64,000 nucleotides of DNA, from assembly GCA_009739505.2 (NCBI GenBank), contig CM019173.2:23967929-24031928 (forward strand), given 5' to 3'. Source of the DNA: Apolygus lucorum (taxonomy: Eukaryota; Arthropoda; Insecta; Hemiptera; Miridae). A model generated the notes under the pieces. It did not search any database. It was not told the DNA's origin and saw only the letters and a program-made list of their open reading frames with translations. Positions within the stretch are counted from its first letter, which is position 1, and each line of letters starts with the position of its first letter. Positions 55,691 through 64,000 of the stretch are shown one piece after another. The translations under genes were made by a program, and so were the position numbers.

Positions 55691-57060
55691 TCATCCAGTT
55701 CAAAATCTGAATCCTGTGCTTCCGAATCAGTACGGAGACTAATTGAACATTTCTGAAGCCAATAGCTCTATTAGAAAATTCACTTCAGGGATCGTTCAGA
55801 ATGTTCTTAAACGGATTTTAGTGGATTCTGTTCATCAGGATCAGGATAGAAACTGACTGAACAAATTGGAGGTCATTGTAATAGTTTATTTTTTTCTTCA
55901 AATCTGATAAAATGTGAATTTTGTAACACGTTGAGGTCTATCAATGGCGTTTGTTCGTTTTCGATCGCATTTTGAAAAAAGGTAATCGGGGTGGTTTTCA
56001 ATTAAACCAATCATTTCCTCTGCTTCGAAATTCTCCGGTCGTGTTTTGGGGGAAAACGGTCGAGCAGTGTTCGGGAGGAAAAGCGTCAATCGAACGGAAA
56101 ATTCGGGCTAATTGTCGCGGAAACGCGGCGTTCCGTCCCCCGGATATTTGTCATCCCGCTGTACGAGATACGGCGACACCCGAACTGAACACGGGAAAGC
56201 ACTTTCGCGCTTATGTTTTTGAATTATGGTAACGTTTCCTCGAAAGCCAAACACGAGGGTGGAAGCTGGGAATTGTTCAGTTCCCTAAATGAACACCGAG
56301 AGTGACGTTTCAGGAACGAAGGCATTACAAAGTCAGTCGACTCGTGATTTCTCTCGCGATTTCGTAGTGAAATATGCATCGAGTCACTTCCTAGCGTGAT
56401 AGTGGTGATATTCGAGTGACACGCTGTGATGCATCACGCTGTACCGATAATGAAGTAATGCATTATACCTACCTCGTACAATTCCGTTATTGGAACTTCA
56501 ATTTGAACTTGGCAGGTGACAGTACACGTCATCGTCGGTACATTAGCCGTATGATGCGACGTTCACCTCTGCATGTCGCAGTTGAACATGTTCATGCGAT
56601 TTGATACGAGCGTTAACATTTTCTAAAATTAACTGTGGAGTATGAAAGGTCAACGTGAACCAGATTGCCTTATGAGGTTAACTAAATCTGAGTAGGGTTC
56701 TATCTATGAGTCGATCTATCGGATCAATAATTTCCTCGATCTTTTTACTATGGATTTTATTATCACTCGAACACTGTTACTAACATGGAATCCAATGAAC
56801 CCATACTTACTATTTTGAGTTAAAGAATTTTAAAAAGTTCAGCTACATAACTGAACAAATATTTTATTAAAACACTTTAAAGATAGATACACACTAAACA
56901 GACTTTCAGATCCATTTTGGTTTCTTGTTAACATTTCTATGATATGACCATCAGTCTTTTTCAGCATATTTTTTTCTAACATCCTACTTTATTATCTGGC
57001 GATATCACAATCATCATGTCGTTTATTATCACATTATTAACATGTTTAATGTTTTAGGGC
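55691..57060. other. Unassigned spacer
   Basis: A somewhat GC-rich stretch at 55970-56240 holds a 93-codon plus frame without a domain. Nothing else recognised. Confidence 0.35.
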
Positions 57061-57089
57061 TGGGGGTCATTCTGTGAATTCCGACACGC

Positions 57090-57305
57090 AAATCTGCAAC
57101 GCTTTTTTTTCTTAGTTACCACGGACCGATTTCTTAGTTACCACGTTATATCGGCTCCATTTGGGGTCTAGTTGTACCAAGATGGTCACTGATCAGCTGA
57201 GTGAGCTCCAAGGCCATTTTCTCTCCTGTTGAACGCAGGAAGCTGAAATTTGAGAAGCAGGGTCAATGGAGAATGCTGAAGGCGCCTGAGTGGTCACTGA
57301 TCAGC
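57090..57305 (-). repeat. Reverse fragment of the 1573-2019 element family
   Basis: CACTGATCAGCTGAGTGAGC, GAACGCAGGAAGCTGAAATT and a second CACTGATCAGCTGAGTGATC are the complement of the head and 105-bp unit at 1700-1790. TCTGCAACGCTTTTTTTT near 57090 is the degraded terminus. Confidence 0.7.
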
Positions 57306-57322
57306 TGAGTGATCGGCAATCT

Positions 57323-57389
57323 AATTTCTCCCTTGCGAGGGAAAAACATTAAACATGATTTAATGTTTTTCCCTCGCAAGGGAGAAATT
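57323..57389. repeat. Perfect 31-bp palindrome with a 5-nt loop
   Basis: AATTTCTCCCTTGCGAGGGA (57323 onward) to TTAAA pairs exactly with 57359-57389 around CATGA. Its outer text resembles the terminus of the foldback at 10310-10709. Confidence 0.95.
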
Positions 57390-57830
57390 GAACAGAGATT
57401 TTTAATATTAGGTACCTATGTAGTCTTATCTAGCAGAGGAATTTTTTATACAAGTACTCTGTCTAATTTTTATAAGGTAGGTAACCATTCAAACATTAAA
57501 ATAACAAAATATTACGAAAAAATAAATTCGGAACTGACAATAAATTTCAATTGAAAGTAAAAAAAATTTCAATGAAGAGAAAATTTAGTCTTCGTCAATG
57601 TTCTGCCGCTCCAATTCTTTCCTGATTGCTTCTGCTCCAATGAAAAGAGTTCTTCTGGGTAACAGAAGAACAAACAATTCAATTAGATTGTCTATAACGC
57701 TTTCATGTCATAACATGTCTAGAAAATGATAGTTTGGGCTAGAAAAATGATGAACATGCAAACTAAGAAGGGGTCTGGAAGACCACTTCCATGCTTAACC
57801 AAACTCTAGTGTGAGGATAACGTCAGCTTC
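57390..57830. other. Unassigned spacer
   Basis: No gene or repeat recognised. Confidence 0.35.
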
Positions 57831-57837
57831 AGCGACA

Positions 57838-58645
57838 TTGGGAGGGAAGGTACCTTGCGGCCCACCCAGTTTGTCTGCTGAGTTCGCTGCTGCGCTGCAT
57901 GAGTCAGTAGATGGTAAAGAACTCCGAAGTGCTCCGAAAGCCCTATCTCTTCCCAATGGGTAGATTGGGCTTCGGAGGGCATTGGGGCCCGCAACTACCG
58001 ACACTTCTACGCCATCCGCATGGCAACTTTGCCAACTGCGGTGCGGTGTTCAAGAGGTAGTCGTGGGACAGCCCTACTACCCCTTTGTCGGAGTACAAAT
58101 GAACATCCGTATCATGTAGTGCAGCAGTGTCCTCGGACTCATGAGGGCCGCATTCTACGTCATGATGCGGTCGCCAAGCAAATAGCAGGTGCTTTGTCAT
58201 CCAGCGGCTGGGATGTCGATAAGGAGAGATTGTATCACATGCCAAGTGACCAGGGTAAGAAGCCTGACATTGTTGCCATCAAGCCCGACCAGTCTTGCAT
58301 TATCCTGGATGTCCAAGTTGTCAATGGCAGCTTGGACATGGAGCAGACCTGGCGGGCTAAGATAAGAAAGTATGTAGAGATGATTTACGGCAAGCAGTGT
58401 CGGAGCTAAAAGGAGTGGCACCCAACAACATCAGAGTGATGGCTGCAACCTTGTCACGGCGCGGGGTGTGGTGCGGGAAAAGTGCCACGGAGTTGCGCGA
58501 GTTGGGCATCTCGGTAGGCGTACTCCGTGGTATCACCACCCGTGTCCTGCTCGGCTCATATTTGAACTGGTGGTCGTTTTATAGAGGCACTTCCCTTCAT
58601 CCCTCTCTCCCACCCCCACTAGCTATTTATTTTGATTTTAGATAA
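57838..58645 (+). pseudogene. C-terminal part of an R2/NeSL-type LINE with restriction-like endonuclease
   Basis: Three phases must be joined to follow the protein, so it is broken by at least two frameshifts. First (to about 57950): SVDGKELRSAPKAL. Second (58020-58409): LPTAVRCSRGSRG, a CCHC-like knuckle (C23, H32, C37, with Leu where the first Cys is expected), RTHEGRILRHD, then the endonuclease core KKPDIVAIKPDQ, IILDVQV and WRAKIRKYV (PD82-83, D97, K114/K117), the PD-(D/E)xK pattern. Third (58397-58645): the C-terminal tail with LSRRGVWCGKSATELRELGI. The family nicks target DNA for reverse transcription. RT upstream is absent, so this is a 5'-truncated copy. Flanks do not look like 28S rDNA. 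Confidence 0.85.
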
Positions 58646-61600
58646 CACTTAACGTTGTTGAATGTGAGGAGAAATACGAATGCATCCATTTCTGGTCACG
58701 TGTCATGTATCATGTTGTTCACTCCAGACTTACTATGGAACTGGTCGATGATTTGCTGGTTCATGGTATGGTCGAGGACTAACCTCTCCTCAGTGTTCAA
58801 ACCAGCATGCTTCGATCGGTGTTTCCGCAACCCTAGAAGATGCTCTCTTATAATTTCAAACCCCCCTCTTCCCGCCACAAACCTCAAAGAGTCGATGGAA
58901 GAGAAAAAGGGTAGAATGAGAAGGGCGAAGGAAACCAAGAACCCCCTTCCTCCATGCTACCACCGTCACCACACTCCATTACCAAGATGATTACAAGGGC
59001 ATCAAATTATTGCCTCGGGGAAAAGCTAGCATGTTGATAATGGGCCCAGTGCCACGCCCTTCCGGATAGGCCCTAGCTGCGGTCTGGGGAAATAGGGTGC
59101 AGTTAAGAGGGGGCTGCGCCCCTTTGCCGTCTCTTTCACCCCCCCCCCCCCCCATTACTACTTTTAATTTCGGATATGAGTTCGAAAGATAAATCAAAAG
59201 GGAAAGATAAAAAAACCACTGACCTCACCTGGTTAGCTATTATGGATGAAGTCACCTCCTACACCAAACGCACAATGACATCTAACTGCTGTGCGTGGCT
59301 TGTCGTTTTCTTCGTGATATCGAATGAGCAGCAATTTTGCACCTCCGTCGAGTTGAACTGAAGAGAACTTTGGACTAATTGAATCTGTTTTGGGTCAAAC
59401 ATGATAATTTTTACAATAATTATAGACAATTTGGCCAATCTTTTCAGAGATTTGTGGGAGCCACAAAGTTATTTTTGAGAAACTATGTGATTTTTTTACA
59501 ATAAGTTTTGTGATGTTTTACCGACTACTGTTTGGAGTTACCAAACCTGTAGCTAAGGTACTTTTAGATGGTGGAGATAAGGTAGAGTTAGTTACCCCCA
59601 GGCGGTAAAACTGGTCCAATCTGGGTAGTTGGTCAATCCTCAGTAAACGTGGGTAAACTCATATTTGCACTTTCATGTTTCATATCTGTTTCTTGGCGCT
59701 TCGTAGGGGTGGGTCAGCACACTTGTTCAGGCCCTTGATGAGCGTCAACGTTGCCACGACAGCCCTACCCTCTTGGACACTCGAACTTCTTGATATCACA
59801 ACTATTGTTATGATCACCAATGGCGATCTTAGATGATAATTCTGATTTTAGATCAAGGTAGAGTGATTGGAGGTTGCTTCGCCTCTGTCACAGGCATTCC
59901 TGGTATTGCCTTGGTAGAGTCTTCCAATATTTAGTGCACTATGTACGTGATTGAAGAGTAAGATGTATTACATTTTCCCAAATACTGATTAATTGGTGCA
60001 GTTAGGTAAAATATTAGCTTCGTAGGTTGGAGAAGAAATAGAAGAGAGGGGAGTCGATAAACCTCTGATTGTTGATCAAGTAAAGAGCTAATACAACATT
60101 TCAGCATCCATTTATGGAAACTGCAATTAAAATAAGGTTAATTGAGGAAGTGTGTGAAATTGAAGGGACGACAGAAAGTTTTAAATAATGTAATTTTGAA
60201 TTGATTTTCACCTACAATACTTACCCTTATTGATGAATGAATTCCTATAAACTCGAGTATTATGTTCTGGATATAAATTGTCTAGAATACGCAATAGAAG
60301 GTACCTTTGTTGCAATCGACATAAGAATTGTATGATTGCTTTTCAATTGTATTACAGAAGTGTTTGAAATATTGATCGTTCTAAAACAACAATGGACTGA
60401 ATTTCGTTAGAGTAGTTGTATGAATTCCAGGACAATGAGTTGTCCATTTTCAATTGATTCGATTCGTTTGGGATTGATTGAGTGGAAGCACTCCCCTTCG
60501 GATAAACGTTAAGAGTGCCTTTGGTGGAGAGTAAAAATCGATCAATTTCATCGGGAAAACGCTAAAAGAGCGCATCTTTCCCACCTGTCAAAAAAACTTG
60601 GACAGGAAGGCGAGAAGAACTCGTTTTATGGCTCTTGAAGTATAATCAAATTACCGTTCGCCTCTTGGAAATCAATCCCGTCCCTCCGAGTATCGTCGAC
60701 CCTGCTGCCCTCAGCGCCCCCCACTCTGCTTCCCCAGTTCCCCCCACCATCAGTCCCGCTGGCTTCAGCCCTCTTGAGCGGCCTCCACTCTACCTCCTCT
60801 TTGTTGTCGCGGAGTGAAACTCAAAGGAACTCCTCAAAAGCGACCTCCCACAACCCCTGTCGCCACTTGTTCTATGGATCCCCGTAATTGGATATAACTC
60901 ATCCGACCCAACTCCCCCGATACCTCGTTCTTTTCACACACATACGGAAAAAGTCCCATCATTTTGCCGTTCATACTCCCTTTTTACTGAAGAGTCAAAT
61001 TTGATTACAACCGCACCATCTACTCTAAAAAAAAAAAAAAAAAAAAAGTTAAGAATAAAACTGTAAGGCAAAAATAATGTATAAGCAACAACTCCTGAAT
61101 CAATAGAGACTGGGTAATGATCAATCAAGCTGAAAGTATTTTAAAAAGTGAGAATTACAATCGTGTTTAGAAAGCTTTGAATTGGAAGGAAAGAGAAAGA
61201 AATTCGATTTTGTAGTCAGATTTAGTTATGGCCTACATATTGATTTCATGTATTAGATATCAAAAAGTATCAAATTTCATCAAAATTGGTCCATAATAGC
61301 TAGGCAAAATGCCGACGAAGTAGATACATTCTTGTTGTTTGTACCTCTTGTCTATTCCTAGCCGTGAGGAAGAAAGGTGCCACTGTAGCCATTCCCGACC
61401 GTTAGTTCCAAAGCCCGCCCACAGGGGCCCGCGCTGCCTCTCTGTTCTGTCCCGAATTATTAATGTAACTTCTCTCAATTGCGAACTGAAATATAAGAAC
61501 CAGTAAGAGTATATTTTAGTACAGTGAAAGAATATTATAAGTACGGTAAATTTGTCCATTTCCACGAATGTGCTAAGTCAGAGCAGAACACCATTTGCAA
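58646..61600. other. About 3 kb without a recognised gene
   Basis: 58646 onward may include the LINE 3' UTR. A C-run lies at 59140-59154 beside a GC-rich patch (59060-59130), and an A-run at 61027-61047. Frames of 60-111 codons show no motif. Confidence 0.35.
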
Positions 61601-61608
61601 CTGCCAGC

Positions 61609-62669
61609 TAGGGGTGTGTCGGTCCAGGTATTTCCCTGGAACGGTTCTAACGGTTACAGTGACAAAGATGTGACCATTCCAAATTACCGGTACAGTTCCA
61701 TCACCGGTACTTGGCGGTCAAATCCCACTCTCATGACATGGATGAAGCAGGCAGTCAAATCCCTATCGTCCTTCTACCATTCTTATGATCTCAACTTGCA
61801 ATGCAATAGCATCATTTTCCTTGAAAATTCGCTTAACCCACCCAGCACCGAGGGGATTCTTAAGAGGTCCACCTGACTTACGCCGCTGACCGAGGGATTC
61901 TTAAGAGTCCCTGGCTCTGTGACGAAAGGCCCTCCCTTTTTTCGTCCGGTAGGGGGGGGAGAACCTTCGTTTCTACTCTGGTCCGCTGTTTCCATCGGTT
62001 CAGTGTCGTCACAGAGTAATGGAGACAACTTAAGTGAGTGTCGTTCAAGGTTTTGAACGGAAAACTTGGTTTGTGCGTGGATTGCCTACCTGGCGCCTGT
62101 TGCCTACCAAAATTCACGGTCCGCGGGGAAACGCTCAGTTTTTAGTGTGGCGCTGGGTGGGTTAAAGGAAGAAATTTGAACAAGTGTTACAAAAGAGACA
62201 ATTCATTCACCAAACAATTCAAGGAAAGAATAATGACGTTGCAGTTTAAGAACTTAACATGACAATAATAAATTAATAATACTGGAGACAACTTCCATGC
62301 TCTTCCAGTCCTTCCAGTCCAGAAGATCACTTCCCGCTCAAGAGCCATTCCATGATACTATTATATTCTCAGTCCATGGAAGTAGTAAGGGCGCTTCCAG
62401 GTACAACATGGAACAGAACTGAGAACACGATCCATGCTTACTGGTCCAAAACCCTTTTTTAGTCCTGAGCCATTCTCCATTATATCTTATCAGTCCGGTT
62501 CCATCCTCACTGGTCCGAAAGATCCCTTCCCAGTCCAGAGCCATTTCAAGATATCTTATCAGTCCGTGGAACTGGACCGGTAAGGGTCGAGTTTTTGTCA
62601 CTGCATGGAACCGTTCCAAGTTGATACTCGGTTCCACAGTCCTGGTACAGCTGTACCGACACACCTCTA
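61609..62669. mobile_element. hAT-like inverted-repeat element
   Basis: Starts TAGGGGTGTGTCGGT and ends ACCGACACACCTCTA; further inside, GGAACGGTT at left pairs with GGAACCGTTCC at right. The end sequence resembles the outer hAT at 47553. The flanking octamers CTGCCAGC and CTGCGCAC match at only five positions, so a target duplication is not shown. The interior contains CTTATCAGTCCG and GGTCC(G/A)AAA words repeated at 62490-62570. Frames such as 62961-62338 have no domain. Confidence 0.6.
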
Positions 62670-63600
62670 CTGCGCACCCCATTCCGCCATCTTCCTCAGT
62701 CCAGACTCGCTTGTTGTACGTCCATCCGTATATCAAGTAGTGCTGCTTATTTTCGATTATACCGCAATTATTCTGTACAATAAACACCGTTCTTGTACAG
62801 TGTATTGTACCGTGATCATTCTCCCGATTCCTGAGGTAAAAACACTTTTTCTTGTTCAATTCGAAAGTTTTCTTATTGAAAATAATAAACCTATAACGTA
62901 TGCTCTGGTAGAAATGGGCAAATATCATGGGACACAGGACATGGGACGCCCTGTTGAACAAGAGAGCTTAGGTCGGTTGTTCACTCCGGAGTGAAGATTA
63001 ATGCGAGTTCTGTAAACTTCTAATAGGGAGCATGAATAACTTGGAGGGACGCGTTATGAGAAAATACTGTAAGGCCGGCCCGGGGGGCCTCCTCAGACCA
63101 TCGCCAACTCACAACGGCAAACCTTCCTAACTTTTCTCCCGCTAGCGCTAGTTTTTGTTCAAATTCGCCGTTAAGCTTGTCGTCGCGTGAGAATCTCTAT
63201 AAATATGAGGAAAAAAAAAACTTTTAAAAATAGTCCGCTGCTGTAGAAGTTTTTTTGTGAGTGATGATGACTTTGTACCTAGGAAACCAAGGCGGTTTCT
63301 TTCTTGTGGTCAGGAAGCTGCATAGACTGCAAAGATGGGATTCTTATGTTAGTTGATGAGCAACAATTTATTTTGGTTTGTCAAGGTAACTGTGAATCGT
63401 CGAGTTTATCAAGTACAGCTCCAGTGTGGAGTATCTCGTTCTGTTAACCCCTGGTATGTATAAACCCTGGATGGACTCCCAGTGTACAAAGGGTCCTACA
63501 GACACGCAGCAACTGCAGAGTTCTTTTTGATACACATGATGGGTTAATTAATAAATTTTTCGTCAAACCAACATTTTATTAGTTGAAACAAAGTACTTAG
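62670..63600. other. Unassigned spacer
   Basis: A family D border (TTATTGAAAATAATAAACC) lies at 62873-62891. No gene recognised. Confidence 0.35.
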
Positions 63601-63629
63601 ACGTACTCCCAAGTAGGCTGTGGGGTCTC

Positions 63630-64000
63630 AAGGAGTCTAATGACTATGATCTACGATACCCAACATGCAAATTCGAGATGAACCCCCCCCCCCCATGCTC
63701 TTGCAACGGTGCCAATCTAGGTAGGTAATCAGCGAGGTTCACATCAGTGTTCTAGGTGAAACACTAAAAAAACACGAAATATGCGGTTTCCGGCATAGTG
63801 GCACCACTAATTTGTTCCATGGTGGCACAAAGAATACTTAATCATGAAAATCCTGAGCTACATTGATAATGTCCCCTCAATTTCAAAGCTTGGGTTCAAT
63901 TAGTTAGCTACAAAGGAACCGAAATATTGAAACATCGGATATTTTGTGACTATTATTCCCCCACTCACCCTCTTCCAATGCTAATTTCGATATTCTGGTG
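63630..64000 (+). repeat. Family B element, third copy, without the family A insertion
   Basis: ATGATCTACGATACCCAACA, a C-run, GGTGCCAAT, AGGTGAAACACTAAAAAAAC, ACGAAATATGCGG, CATGGTGGCACA and AAAGGAACCGAAATATTGAA follow the order of 30840-32300 but run uninterrupted across the point where family A sits in the other copy. It continues past the window end. Confidence 0.8.

Noticed and set aside
61601..62677. 8-bp target duplication for the hAT-like element
   Set aside because: CTGCCAGC and CTGCGCAC match at only five positions.
62338..62961. 207-codon minus-strand frame as a gene
   Set aside because: It runs across the end of an inverted-repeat element at 62669 and shows no domain.

Overview
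This window looks like eukaryotic nuclear DNA from an arthropod, most likely an insect. The sequence is AT-rich, full of short non-coding inverted-repeat elements, and carries a jockey-clade LINE fragment, a second LINE reverse-transcriptase fragment, a restriction-like-endonuclease (R2/NeSL-type) LINE fragment, a MADF exon inside a PIF/Harbinger-like element and a FLYWCH zinc finger inside a small inserted element. I cannot name the species. I found no convincing intact host gene, no tRNA or rRNA gene and no CRISPR array. Most open frames in the window look like chance frames in non-coding DNA.

Layout. 0-7 kb: a TA-flanked MITE (626-1149), a terminal-inverted-repeat element with a 105-bp in-frame repeat (1573-2019), diverged MITE copies, and a solo LTR (6071-6529) with a 5-bp target duplication. 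8-11 kb: two broken LINEs lying 5' end to 5' end (8180-9398 minus, 9418-10146 plus) and a foldback element. 14-18 kb: three diverged copies of one repeat family (here 'family D'). 20-25 kb: a palindrome, a tandem duplication, the first copy of 'family A' (22232-23018), a foldback, hammerhead-like motifs, and a TA-flanked MITE. 28-33 kb: an inverted-repeat element with another hammerhead-like motif, a pair of tRNA-like SINE repeats, and 'family B' interrupted by a second family A copy (31017-32079). 34-38 kb: a hAT-type element and a MULE-type MITE stacked at the same target, then a 1-kb hAT-type foldback. 39-46 kb: a 180-bp four-copy repeat that keeps a 255-codon frame open, a duplicated segment split by the FLYWCH element, and a 206-bp minisatellite. 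47.5-52 kb: a four-level nest of transposons, each main level bounded by exact target duplications. 54-64 kb: a foldback, an acidic-repeat minisatellite, the endonuclease LINE, a hAT-like inverted-repeat element and a third copy of family B that lacks the family A insertion.

How it fits together: the window is best read as a transposon graveyard with a recoverable insertion history. Several boundaries are set by target-site duplications or by uninterrupted paralogues in the same window. The most unusual material is (1) family A, whose 146-bp units each carry a GCGCATGCGC palindrome and which ends exactly on a conserved hairpin, (2) three hammerhead-like core motifs sharing the same one-nucleotide deviation, and (3) the nest at 47.5-52 kb. 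Identities and boundaries were read by eye; no alignment or database search was run.
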